From contig NZ_CP107985.1 of the NCBI RefSeq assembly GCF_036108815.1, positions 6,076,001-6,140,000 of the forward strand: a stretch of DNA of 64,000 nt, in the 5' to 3' direction. The translations under genes were made by a program, and so were the position numbers. Positions 1 through 7,592 of this stretch are shown in pieces (within the stretch, counting starts at the first letter, position 1; the number at the start of each line of letters is the position of its first letter). This stretch comes from Streptomyces sp. NBC_00353. Its GTDB lineage: Bacteria; Actinomycetota; Actinomycetes; Streptomycetales; Streptomycetaceae. Under the pieces are notes generated by a model. It did not search any database. It was given only the letters and a program-made list of their open reading frames with translations, and had not been told where the DNA came from.

Positions 1-152
1 AGATGGTCGAGGCACGTGCACGGGAGTGTGCCTGGTACGGCTTCGACGCCGACACCAAGTGGTTCGAGCGCGTGGCCTGGGACATCGGCCTGGCCGCAGT
101 GTCTCCAGAACGCCGACGGCTGGCGGCGTTGGCCGTGACGGACACCGACTGA
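1..152 (+). CDS. C-terminal fragment of an unknown protein (5' end outside window)
   Basis: The frame is open from the window edge to a TGA at 150-152. It gives at least 49 residues ending in LAALAVTDTD, with a run of Trp, Arg and acidic residues (WYGFDADTKWFERVAW). I do not recognise the family. An ATG at position 3 could be internal or the true start. The gene lies downstream of tnpC, where Tn554-type elements carry passenger genes, so it may be cargo or a chromosomal gene beyond the element. The sequence in view cannot decide. Confidence 0.45.
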   Translation, partial: MVEARARECAWYGFDADTKWFERVAWDIGLAAVSPERRRLAALAVTDTD

Positions 153-201
153 GCATGCCCCGGCATTGCTTCGGTGAAGCTTGACCCCTGTGCAGACGTC
201 C

Positions 202-250
202 CTCGTGGCTGTCCAGCCGACGGCATGGGAGCCGGCCGGACAGCCACGAG
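202..250. terminator. Inverted repeat, probable terminator after tnpC
   Basis: A perfect 13-bp inverted repeat has CTCGTGGCTGTCC at 202-214 and its complement at 238-250, with a 23-nt loop. It lies 21 bp beyond the tnpC stop and 50 bp beyond the stop of the rightward partial gene, so it can serve both strands. It has no clear U tract, as is common for Streptomyces terminators. A recombinase-related inverted repeat is the alternative. Confidence 0.55.
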
Positions 251-270
251 CCGCGGTCGTGCGGAGCACG

Positions 271-870
271 CTACGGGGACGGAACGGCCCGCATGGCACG
301 GCGGAGACCGGCCCGTGCGGCGGTGAGATCGTCTTCCGCCTCACGCAGCCGGCCCTCCAGGGCGGCGATCCGGTTCCTGGCCTCTGACAGTTCTTCGTTC
401 AGGGTGGCGTTCCGCTGCTCGAGTTGTTGCACCCGTTGGATCAGTTCGTTCTGGTCCACTCCGTCCAGCTCGGCACCGAGAGACAGCCGGACCCGGTTCA
501 GGAGCCGGTCACGTTCCCTCTTGAGATCCTTGATCTCTTCGCGCGCCAGGGCGAGGTCCGTCCGCAGCCCGGCAGGAGACACCTGTCGAGCCGGCGGAAC
601 GGGGGAGTCCTGACGTACCTGCTCTCGCTGGGCGGTGATGCCCTCCTTGACAGCCTGGTGCACCTGGGGCTGGTTGTAGACGAACCACGTGGACACCGCC
701 GCGTCCCGAGCCACCTGACTGACGGTGATACGCCTTCCGGAGCGGAGAAGGCCGTCCACTGCATCGAGCGCGCGCTTGGTCTTGTCCTCGCTGTCCTTGG
801 CGCGGCTGGCGCGCAGGCGCTCGACCCGTGAGTTCCGGTCATTGCTGCCGGAAGCGGCGGGACTTTTCAT
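271..870 (-). CDS. tnpC: TnpC-like transposition accessory protein (DUF6262 type)
   Basis: A 199-residue, strongly charged protein. Residues 10-70 hold a predicted helix-turn-helix-like stretch (ITVSQVARDAAVSTWFVYN). From about residue 100 to the end it is heptad-rich coiled coil (LIQRVQQLEQRNATLNEE). This matches the third protein of Tn554-type elements, which assists and orients transposition. The ATG at 868-870 overlaps the tnpB stop by four bases (ATGA), so the genes are translationally coupled. The reading frame runs far upstream inside tnpB, but that extension is a shadow. The TnpC assignment rests on position, size and architecture. Confidence 0.75.
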   Translation of the reverse strand: MKSPAASGSNDRNSRVERLRASRAKDSEDKTKRALDAVDGLLRSGRRITVSQVARDAAVSTWFVYNQPQVHQAVKEGITAQREQVRQDSPVPPARQVSPAGLRTDLALAREEIKDLKRERDRLLNRVRLSLGAELDGVDQNELIQRVQQLEQRNATLNEELSEARNRIAALEGRLREAEDDLTAARAGLRRAMRAVPSP

Positions 871-3068
871 TCGGGGCTCCGTGTCGTCAGTGCCTGCAGG
901 GGGACGAAGGCCGCTGCGGAGCGGGCCTTGCGCAGCTCGCGCGAGGCGGATTCGACGACCGCGCGCTCCTCGGCGGGCAGCGCGTCGAGCTTCCTCCGCA
1001 TCTCGTCGGCCGACTTCGAGTACGCGCGGATCTGGTCGTCGAGATTGCGAACAACCCAGTCCGCGGCTTCCATTGCCAGAGCGGCCTCCCTGTCGGCCCG
1101 CAGGTCCGCGATCTGCTGTTCCAGGGCCGGTAGGTAGGAGGGTTCGGGCCGGTAGAAGTCGCATCCAGCACACTGGAAGCGGATGCGGCAGTGCCCGCCT
1201 CCGGCCTTGACGTTGCTGGGTTCGGTACAGCCGCCGTATGGGACCCCGACGCTCTCCACTTCGTAGGCCAGTGGGTCGCTGAAGCCACGGGATTCCCCGT
1301 GCCGGTCGACGGCGAGCGCCGCGACCGTTCGCACGGCTTCCTGTTTCCGGCTCAGGGAGACCTTGTAGTACCCCATGGTGACGTCCAGCGACCGGTGGTC
1401 CATGAGTTCCCGGAGGACGTCCGGCCGGGTTCCGGCGTCCGCGTGGCGCTGGGCGTAGGCGTGGCGGAAGCCGTAGGGGACGATCTTGGTGCGGTCGTAT
1501 GCCAGTGGTTCGCCGTTGTCGTCCAGGCGCTCGTCCCAGATGCCGGGGATGAGCTCGTCGACCCAGATGCGGAAGATGCGGCTGCAGAACTGCGCCGAGG
1601 TGAGGTGGCGACGGCGGGGGCGGTTGCGTTGACCGGGGGAGGGGAACAGCCACTGGGTGCAGGCCGGCACCGGAGGGAGAGTCTCCAACTCCCTCTGCCA
1701 GGCCACGATCTCCCGGGCGGTGCTCTCGGAGATCGGTAGGCGGCGGCCGTGGCGGCGACGTTTGTGATTGTCGTAGATCAGCGTCGGTTTGCCGTCGATC
1801 CACTCCAGGCAGTCCCGCCGCAGGCTGGTGACCTCGCCCGGTCGGCGACCTGTGTCCCTCAGGACTGTGTAGACCACCTGGTACATACGGGCGAAGTCAG
1901 CAGTGGTCCAACCGCCGCTCTCGTAGGCCGTGGAAGTGCCCAGAAGGTCGATGTGCGCATCGAGTTGGGCGATGACATGTTCGGGAACGGCTCGGCCGAT
2001 GTCGTCCTCGGTCACGTCGATCGCCGCGATGGTGTGAAAGCGGGGATTGACGGCGAACCCGCCGGGGATGTGGTCCATCATTCCGGCTTGCCGAGCGAAC
2101 TCCAGGAACGCACGCCAGCGTCGCAGCAGTGCTCGCCTGTGGCTTGTCGAGTGGTCGTGCCCGTCCTCGGGGCGTTTAGTGACGCGGAAGTGGTCCACTA
2201 CGGCGTTCATGTCCGCCATCGACAGCCGCTCAGGGGTGTCTCCCTCGGAGCGGTGAGCCAGCGCGGCCGACGCGATGGTCGCGGCGTACACGGTCTGCCT
2301 CAGCTCCAGAACATCGGGACGCGTAGCGCGCCCGTACTCCTTGACGAGATCCCGCAGCCACGTCTGTCGCACGGGTCGGAAGTCGATCACGCCGTGGACG
2401 GCTTTGTACTTCCTTCCCCGCCCCGCCGTGAGGCCTACCAGCGCGCATTCCCAGACGTCGCCCGAGGTGGGGTCGGCGCCTTCGAATTCCGCCCGGGCAC
2501 GTCGGATGTGAAGGAGGACGTCGTTGAGAACGCCTCTGGCGGCAGCGGGGAGTTCGGAGGAGAAGCCGGAGTCAAGACTCAAGAGGGAGTCGAGTTCCTG
2601 CGCGAGGCCGGCCACGATGCGGCGCATGCGTTGGGGGACGAGGCTGATTCCAGCGTCGTCGCGTTGCTGAAGCCCATATAGAATCTCGTGTCGCACGGCT
2701 GGGGAAACCTGTGCCAGAGAGAACTGGGAGACCCCTGGCTTCACTCCGTCCGTGACGTTCGGCCGTCGACGAGCCACCACCGGGGTGTACGTCGTGTCGA
2801 AGTCCACAGGATTTCCTCTGAGGAGACGGGCTTTGCGGCAGGCGTCGCAGCGACTGCCATTACTTCCGACGTGCGTGGAGCAAGCCGCAACTACGCAGGT
2901 GAACACGTGGGTCGTCGGATTGTCTGGATCAGCTGTGAACAGTGCCTTGGCCGGATCCCATTCGGTCGTTCGCCAACCGGAAGCGAGGCGTTCTGCGAGC
3001 CAGGCGGACCAGTCGGTGAGCGCGGTTGAGCGCCGGGGAACCGTGGCGAGCGCAGTGCTCGATGTCAT
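867..3068 (-). CDS. tnpB: Large tyrosine recombinase (TnpB-like)
   Basis: A 733-residue integrase-family protein. An N-terminal Cys cluster (CVVAACSTH...CDACRKARLL, about residues 55-85) looks like a zinc-binding module. The catalytic domain carries the conserved Arg in DTGRRPGEV (about residue 420), the second-box Arg in YGFRHAYAQRH (about 555), DH in LMDHRS and the nucleophilic Tyr in TMGYY (about 585-590). After the active site there is a second Cys-containing segment (CRIRFQCAGCDFY) and a C-terminal coiled coil. The length and composite layout fit TnpB of Tn554-type elements, which works with TnpA in strand exchange. It overlaps tnpA and tnpC by 4 bp each. Confidence 0.85.
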   Translation of the reverse strand: MTSSTALATVPRRSTALTDWSAWLAERLASGWRTTEWDPAKALFTADPDNPTTHVFTCVVAACSTHVGSNGSRCDACRKARLLRGNPVDFDTTYTPVVARRRPNVTDGVKPGVSQFSLAQVSPAVRHEILYGLQQRDDAGISLVPQRMRRIVAGLAQELDSLLSLDSGFSSELPAAARGVLNDVLLHIRRARAEFEGADPTSGDVWECALVGLTAGRGRKYKAVHGVIDFRPVRQTWLRDLVKEYGRATRPDVLELRQTVYAATIASAALAHRSEGDTPERLSMADMNAVVDHFRVTKRPEDGHDHSTSHRRALLRRWRAFLEFARQAGMMDHIPGGFAVNPRFHTIAAIDVTEDDIGRAVPEHVIAQLDAHIDLLGTSTAYESGGWTTADFARMYQVVYTVLRDTGRRPGEVTSLRRDCLEWIDGKPTLIYDNHKRRRHGRRLPISESTAREIVAWQRELETLPPVPACTQWLFPSPGQRNRPRRRHLTSAQFCSRIFRIWVDELIPGIWDERLDDNGEPLAYDRTKIVPYGFRHAYAQRHADAGTRPDVLRELMDHRSLDVTMGYYKVSLSRKQEAVRTVAALAVDRHGESRGFSDPLAYEVESVGVPYGGCTEPSNVKAGGGHCRIRFQCAGCDFYRPEPSYLPALEQQIADLRADREAALAMEAADWVVRNLDDQIRAYSKSADEMRRKLDALPAEERAVVESASRELRKARSAAAFVPLQALTTRSPE

Positions 3069-4186
3069 CGCGCGATCTCCAGGGTGAGGCTGTCGACGGC
3101 CGATCGAAGGTCCTCGTCCTGAGCGTGGAGATAGACAGCCGTGCTGGCCGACGACGCATGCCCCAGCAAGGTCTGTACGACGTCGGGCGCCACGCCGCTG
3201 CGGATCCAGCGTGTTGCCGCTGTGTGCCGCATCATGTGCGGCCGGGCGCGCAGGCCGCAGCGGTCACCGATGCGCTCGATCACCTGTTTCGCGTTCGAGT
3301 ACGACATCGGGCGTCCCGCCCAACTGCCGACGAGGTTCACGAATACGTAGTCACAGCCTGCCGCTCCGGAAACGTCTTCCCGCTCGGCCAGATACTCGCG
3401 GTACCGGTGAACGGCGTTCTGAGCGAGGGGCACCGCGCGGTGTCGGCCGGCCTTGGCGCGTGCCCCGTTCTCGTTGTTCTGGCGGGGGCGGACGTGCAGG
3501 TGGGCGCCGCGGGTCCGGCAGCCGAGGTGTGTGGAGTCCGGGAGTAGGTGCATGTCCTCACGCCGCAGCCCGAGGGCTTCACCGATACGGAGGCCCGCCT
3601 CTACCAGGACGGTCAGCAGCAGCCGGTCGCGCGCGGTGTGAGCGGCATCGAGAATCTGATCCATCTGGGCACCGGTGAGAGTCTGTGGTGCCTGCTCGAT
3701 CTCCGGCGCCTTGAGGACACGGGCTTTGACCATCAGATGCTGGCCACCCTCGCCGGGGTCGAAGCCGGCCGGGGCATGGGTGAGGAAGCGCGGTTCGCTG
3801 AGACGCGCTGCGACCTCGTGATCCACATGGCCCTGGACCGCGCAGAAGCGGAGAAACTCGCACACCGCGGTGAGCGTGGCGTTGACCGTCTTGCCGGTCG
3901 GAGGCCCCCCATGTCGTGTCGGTGTCCGTTCGACGTGGAACTTGAACAGACTCATGTCCCCGAGCCGGACGGTCCTCCAGTCGGTGCCTCGCCCCGCGCA
4001 CCAGCTGAGGAAGCGACCGATTCTGGGGATGTACGCGCGCTGTGTCTGTGGCGATCGACCGGCTCCGCGCAGATACAGGGAGAACTCGCGGGCCTCGGGA
4101 TGAGGCGCGTACGTCTCCTCGTCGACCAGGAGCCAGGTGATCTCGCCGGTGGTAGGCGATACGGCCTTCTCTGTGCGTAACGTCAT
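3065..4186 (-). CDS. tnpA: Tyrosine recombinase (TnpA-like) with TTA as codon 3
   Basis: A 373-residue tyrosine recombinase. A SAM-like core-binding domain spans about residues 30-120. The catalytic set is visible: Arg200 (GLRIGEALG), His317-x-x-Arg320 (HMMRHTAATR), His343 (LLGHAS) and Tyr352. First gene of a three-gene operon; its stop overlaps the tnpB start. Its third codon is TTA (4178-4180), the rarest codon in Streptomyces and one that needs the bldA tRNA, so translation of the whole operon is probably tied to development. The start at 4186 has only weak Shine-Dalgarno support but gives the usual family length. Confidence 0.9.
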   Translation of the reverse strand: MTLRTEKAVSPTTGEITWLLVDEETYAPHPEAREFSLYLRGAGRSPQTQRAYIPRIGRFLSWCAGRGTDWRTVRLGDMSLFKFHVERTPTRHGGPPTGKTVNATLTAVCEFLRFCAVQGHVDHEVAARLSEPRFLTHAPAGFDPGEGGQHLMVKARVLKAPEIEQAPQTLTGAQMDQILDAAHTARDRLLLTVLVEAGLRIGEALGLRREDMHLLPDSTHLGCRTRGAHLHVRPRQNNENGARAKAGRHRAVPLAQNAVHRYREYLAEREDVSGAAGCDYVFVNLVGSWAGRPMSYSNAKQVIERIGDRCGLRARPHMMRHTAATRWIRSGVAPDVVQTLLGHASSASTAVYLHAQDEDLRSAVDSLTLEIAR

Positions 4187-4217
4187 GGGATCTACTTCCT
4201 GTCTCCGATGTCACTCA

Positions 4218-4279
4218 TGTGCCTCATGGCGTGACTGATAACGGCGAGGGACAGGAATGGGTTACGGCTGTGCCTCATG
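4218..4279. repeat. Direct repeats at the transposon right end
   Basis: The 11-mer TGTGCCTCATG occurs at 4218-4228 and again at 4269-4279, 51 bp apart, in the non-coding strip between tnpA and the interrupted nuclease gene. Subterminal repeats of this kind are plausible recombinase-binding sites. No function is shown by the sequence alone. Confidence 0.4.
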
Positions 4280-4309
4280 TGTATCGAGTTGAGAAGGGAG
4301 ATAGAGATA

Positions 4310-4732
4310 ACCCGCAACGACCTGTTGGCCCGGGACGGCAAGGATGTCGAACTCCGGTCGGGGTCGGACTGTGTCGTCGTCTCCATGACCCTCAAGGACC
4401 CGTACACCGGCTCGACCATCGAGTGGAGCAAGCAGCAGGCGACGAAGGTCCAGATCGACCACGTCATGCCGCTCTCGTACGACTGGCAGATGGGCGCCTC
4501 CCGCTGGCCCGAGGCCAAGCGCCAGCAGATCGCCAACGACCCGCTCAACCTCATCCCGGTCGACGGCCCGGCCAACAATGCCAAGCGTGACTCCGGCCCG
4601 GCTTCCTGGCTGCCGCCGTACAAGCGGATCCGCTGCTCGTACGCGGTGCGGTTCGCGCAGGTCTCGCTGAAGTACGCGCTGCCGGTGACCACCGCCGACA
4701 AGCGGGCGATGCTGGCGCAGTGCGGCGGTTGA
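4310..4732 (+). pseudogene. HNH/DUF1524 nuclease gene, 5' part removed by the transposon
   Basis: The frame encodes the C-terminal part of an HNH family (DUF1524, GmrSD C-terminal type) nuclease: TRNDLLARDGKDV, then the metal-site motif VQIDHVMPLSYDW, then NDPLNLIPVDGPANNAKRD and WLPP. Intact relatives are about 200-250 residues, with a signal or membrane segment and roughly 60-100 residues before the TRN motif. Here the codons just upstream (4277-4309) show no family resemblance, and tnpA begins 124 bp away on the other strand. The ATG at 4277 gives an artificial 151-residue ORF. The missing 5' half should lie at the far side of the element, left of the window. Confidence 0.7.
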
Positions 4733-4917
4733 CGGCGTCGGGTCGCTGAGAAGGGGGCACGCACGGGGCCCTGGAGGCAGACGCCCTTCCTGGCGGCTCC
4801 GGCGCCGACGGGGCCGGACGGTGCCGGGCGTACGCACGGTCACGCGGCCGCCGCCGTGCAGCGGGGGCATCGGTAAACGCGTTGGCTTCGGGAGATCCGC
4901 TGCCTAGCGTGTGGTGG

Positions 4918-5664
4918 ATGGAGCTGAAGATCACCACCCTCGCCGCGCGCCCCGAGCTCGCCGGACCCATGCAGGAGATGCCCGAGACCTGGCCGGAGTT
5001 CGTCCTGGAGGATCTCGTCGGGTGGGCCAACTACCCCAGGCTCGCCGTCGATTTCCCGGAATTCGCGCTCGTCGCGACGGACCCGGACGGTGGCGTGGCC
5101 GCGCGGGCGTACAGCGTGCCGTTTGCCCTGCATGCTCCGGGGCGCGGGGAGTTGCCCGAGGGCGGCTGGGACCAGTCGCTGCTGTGGGCCTTCTCCGACC
5201 TGCGGCATGGGCGTATGCCGGACACGGTCGGCGCGGTCGAGATCGCCGTCGCCAAGGGGCGGCAGGGGGAGGGGATTTCGGGGCGGATGGTCGCCGCGAT
5301 GCGGGAGAACGCCGGGCGGCTCGGGTTCCGGGAGCTCGTCGCCCCGGTGCGGCCGAGCGCCAAGCACCTGGACGCCTCGGCGCCGATGGAGGAGTACGCC
5401 CGCCGGACCCGGGCGGAGGACGGGTTTCCGTACGACCCGTGGCTGCGCGTCCATGTGCGGGCGGGCGGTGTGATCGAGGCGGTGGCGCCGGTGTCCATGA
5501 CGGTGTCGGGCTCCCTCGAGCGGTGGCGGTCCTGGACCGGGCTGCCGTTCGACGATGACGGTCCGGTGGAGGTCCCGGGGGCGTTGGTGCCGGTGCACTG
5601 TTCGGTGGTGCACGGATATGCGGTGTATGTGGAGCCCAATGTGTGGGTGCGGCACCGGGTGTGA
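4918..5664 (+). CDS. GNAT-family N-acetyltransferase
   Basis: A 248-residue cytosolic protein. The central segment VGAVEIAVAKGRQGEGISGRMVAAM (about residues 105-130) fits the acetyl-CoA-binding motif A of GNAT enzymes (Q/R-x-x-G-x-G/A). The N-terminal part has the mixed alpha/beta pattern of the fold. The substrate is unknown. The ATG at 4918 is preferred over the one at 4882 because homology-like sequence starts at MELKITTLAARPE. The gene stands alone and is followed 8 bp later by an unusual multi-arm hairpin. Confidence 0.7.
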   Translation: MELKITTLAARPELAGPMQEMPETWPEFVLEDLVGWANYPRLAVDFPEFALVATDPDGGVAARAYSVPFALHAPGRGELPEGGWDQSLLWAFSDLRHGRMPDTVGAVEIAVAKGRQGEGISGRMVAAMRENAGRLGFRELVAPVRPSAKHLDASAPMEEYARRTRAEDGFPYDPWLRVHVRAGGVIEAVAPVSMTVSGSLERWRSWTGLPFDDDGPVEVPGALVPVHCSVVHGYAVYVEPNVWVRHRV

Positions 5665-5672
5665 AAACGAAC

Positions 5673-5746
5673 GACCCGCCTGTACGTGTGTGTACAGGCG
5701 GGTCCGTTGTGTACAGGCGGGTCCGTTGTGTACAGGCGGGTCCGTG
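5673..5746. terminator. Terminator with three tandem copies of its right arm
   Basis: GACCCGCCTGTAC (5673-5685) can pair with GTACAGGCGGGTC at 5692-5704. The 15-mer GTACAGGCGGGTCCG is repeated exactly at 5692-5706, 5711-5725 and 5730-5744 with a 19-bp period, so one left arm has three possible partners. It lies between convergent genes, the acetyltransferase and the lipoprotein, and can terminate both. Confidence 0.7.
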
Positions 5747-5748
5747 TG

Positions 5749-6468
5749 TCAGGTGGCCGGTCTCTTTACCGTGAACGGTTTGTCGAACTCGGTGAACTCG
5801 ACGGCGAGCGGGGTCCCGGTGCTGAAGCGCAGCCTCAGGAGGTGGGGCCTGCCCTCTGCGGCGACCGCCGCCTGCCACGTCCCCCTGCCCGCCCGGCCGG
5901 TCAGGGACAGGGCGGGCGTGGAGCCGACAGCGGTTGCCCTCCCCTTGTGCGCGGTACTGCTGTTCTCCGCCAGGCGGTCGAGGAAACCCTTCCGGTCGCA
6001 GTAGCCGAGGGTCTGTGCCGTGGACCTGTCGGCGTGGCCCGCCTTCACCCAGCGGCCCGTGAGTTTCTTGACCTCGGCGTGCGGCCGGCCCGGGGACGCC
6101 GCCCGCAGCATCGCCTCGTCGGACTGGGTGTAGACCGTGCCGCCGGTCCTGACCAGGTCCATCGTGCCTGCCGCACCCATGGACAGGGTCACCGTGCACT
6201 CGCCCCTGATGTCGGTGGCCACGTACGCCTCGACCGGGGTGCCGTCGGGCGACTTCGTTTCCACGGTGATACGTACCGACTTGGCGGCCCGGGTCGCCGC
6301 CAGGGCCTTGTTCACGACTTCGGGTCCGGTCAGCCGGGCGAACGGCGCGGTGTCCTGCTGCTGGGCGAACACCGGGTTGCAGGCCGTGAGAGCCAGGACA
6401 GTGACGGCGCAGAGCGTCGCTGTCGCGGTGCGCAGAGCGGTGGCGGCGATGCGGGCGAGGAGGCGCAT
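5749..6468 (-). CDS. Secreted lipoprotein, LprG/LppX-like
   Basis: A 239-residue protein with a signal peptide (MRLLARIAATALR...) ending in the lipobox LTAC, so Cys at about residue 30 would be lipidated and the protein held on the outer face of the membrane. The mature part carries the beta-rich pattern TVYTQSDEAMLRA...GRWVKAG seen in actinobacterial LprG/LolA-like lipoproteins that bind lipids or help assemble envelope components. The ATG at 6468 is chosen because the upstream extension to 6525 would place 19 unrelated residues before the signal peptide. Its function is not known. Confidence 0.7.
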   Translation of the reverse strand: MRLLARIAATALRTATATLCAVTVLALTACNPVFAQQQDTAPFARLTGPEVVNKALAATRAAKSVRITVETKSPDGTPVEAYVATDIRGECTVTLSMGAAGTMDLVRTGGTVYTQSDEAMLRAASPGRPHAEVKKLTGRWVKAGHADRSTAQTLGYCDRKGFLDRLAENSSTAHKGRATAVGSTPALSLTGRAGRGTWQAAVAAEGRPHLLRLRFSTGTPLAVEFTEFDKPFTVKRPAT

Positions 6469-6506
6469 GATCGGGCTCCGGTCGGGGTGGCGAAGGGCGG
6501 GGCGCT

Positions 6507-7358
6507 CTAGAGCTTCAGGTCCCACTGGGTGGCGTCGTACGTGAAGCCGGGGTTGACCTCGACGGTCAGGTTCTTGGCGTCCGCCGGGGCGTCGAAGGCG
6601 AACTGGACGGTGACCTTCTTGCCCGGCAGGACCGTGCCGCTGAAGCCCTCGCCGACCTTGCCGTCGAAGATCTGCTCGGCGTTCACCCCGTCCTTGCCGG
6701 CCCGCGCCTCGACGTTGACGAGCGCCGAGTCGAACTTCTCCTTGCCCGCGTTCTCGATGACGACGGCGATCCGGTACGCCTTGTTGCCCTTCGTGTGACC
6801 GGCGGCGAACGAGTCGGGGGTGTACGAGGCTGCGTCGCCGACCGTGACCGTCAGATCGTCGTCGTAGACGGCCGAGTCACCGGCCTCCAGCGCCTTCCCG
6901 GCGTCCGGCTTCTCGTTGCCGCCGGAGCCCTTGCCCTTGTTCTTTCCGGAGCCCGTGTCGCCGGCCTTCGGCGCGGCGCTGGCAGTGGTGTCCGACACCG
7001 CCCTGTCGAGCTCGTCCACCGCGTCGCCCACCGCCTTGAACGTGATCACCGCACCGACCACCGAGAGGATCAGCGCGATCAGGCCGAGGACGGCACCGAA
7101 CGTGGTCGCGCCCTTGTTGGTGGCCTCGCCGCGCTTGACCCGGCCCCGGCCGACCAGGCCGAGGATCAGGGCGATGACGCCGAGGATGCCCGCCAGCCAG
7201 AAGAGGAACGGGATCAGGCCCGAGACGGCGCCGATGATGCCGAGGATCAGCGCCGAGATGCCGAGCCCGTTGCGGGCCGGGCGCAGGCCCGGCGTCTGCG
7301 CCGGGGCGTACGGCTGCTGGGGCTGCGGGGACTGCGGCGGCTGCGTGAACTGGGACAT
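6507..7358 (-). CDS. DUF4190/DUF4352 membrane-anchored protein
   Basis: A 283-residue protein. A Pro/Gln-rich cytosolic N-terminus (residues 1-28) is followed by two or three hydrophobic helices (about 30-65 and 85-110; ISALILGIIGAVSGLIPFLFW, LGLIALILSVVGAVITF), as in DUF4190 proteins. A Lys/Gly-rich linker (about 130-155) leads to an extracellular beta-sandwich of the DUF4352 type ending TYDATQWDLKL. The start at 7358 follows GGAGGG; the longer reading frame to 7463 is rejected. It lies 38 bp upstream of the lipoprotein gene and probably shares its transcript. The role is unknown but is at the cell surface. Confidence 0.8.
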   Translation of the reverse strand: MSQFTQPPQSPQPQQPYAPAQTPGLRPARNGLGISALILGIIGAVSGLIPFLFWLAGILGVIALILGLVGRGRVKRGEATNKGATTFGAVLGLIALILSVVGAVITFKAVGDAVDELDRAVSDTTASAAPKAGDTGSGKNKGKGSGGNEKPDAGKALEAGDSAVYDDDLTVTVGDAASYTPDSFAAGHTKGNKAYRIAVVIENAGKEKFDSALVNVEARAGKDGVNAEQIFDGKVGEGFSGTVLPGKKVTVQFAFDAPADAKNLTVEVNPGFTYDATQWDLKL

Positions 7359-7592
7359 GGCTGTGCCCTCCGGCAAGTACAGAGATGAGTGGTGAGCGGA
7401 ATGCTGCGCCGCCTGGTGTAGCGACAGGTCAATAACAGCAGAGCTTGTGAACCGAGTCAACACCGTTCACGCGAAACTGATTCATGCACGGTGTGAATCG
7501 GTGTCGTGTGAACGGCTCGGTATGCTCGCCTACACAGAGCAGGCAGCGCGGACGGATCAGGACCAGGACGCCCAGGACCAGGGAGACAGTCA

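Larger units (their letters stand above)
1..4309. mobile_element. Tn554-type tyrosine-recombinase transposon (left end outside window)
   Basis: Three leftward genes with ATGA overlaps encode two different tyrosine recombinases and a small DUF6262/TnpC-like coiled-coil protein. This is the gene set and order of Tn554 elements, which transpose without terminal inverted repeats or target duplication. The right end lies between the tnpA start (4186) and about 4310, where an HNH nuclease gene resumes abruptly. In Tn554 the tnpA side is one end and cargo follows tnpC, so the other end should lie left of 271, probably beyond the window. The exact ends are inferred. Confidence 0.6.

Noticed and set aside
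871..1803. Upstream extension of the TnpC frame to give 510 residues
   Set aside because: The extra part lies antisense-free inside tnpB in another frame, is Arg/Pro-rich and has no family pattern; the ATG at 868-870 overlapping the tnpB stop is the natural start.
4277..4309. ATG 4277 as a true start of the nuclease gene
   Set aside because: Eleven codons of unrelated sequence precede an internal family motif; the gene looks truncated by insertion.
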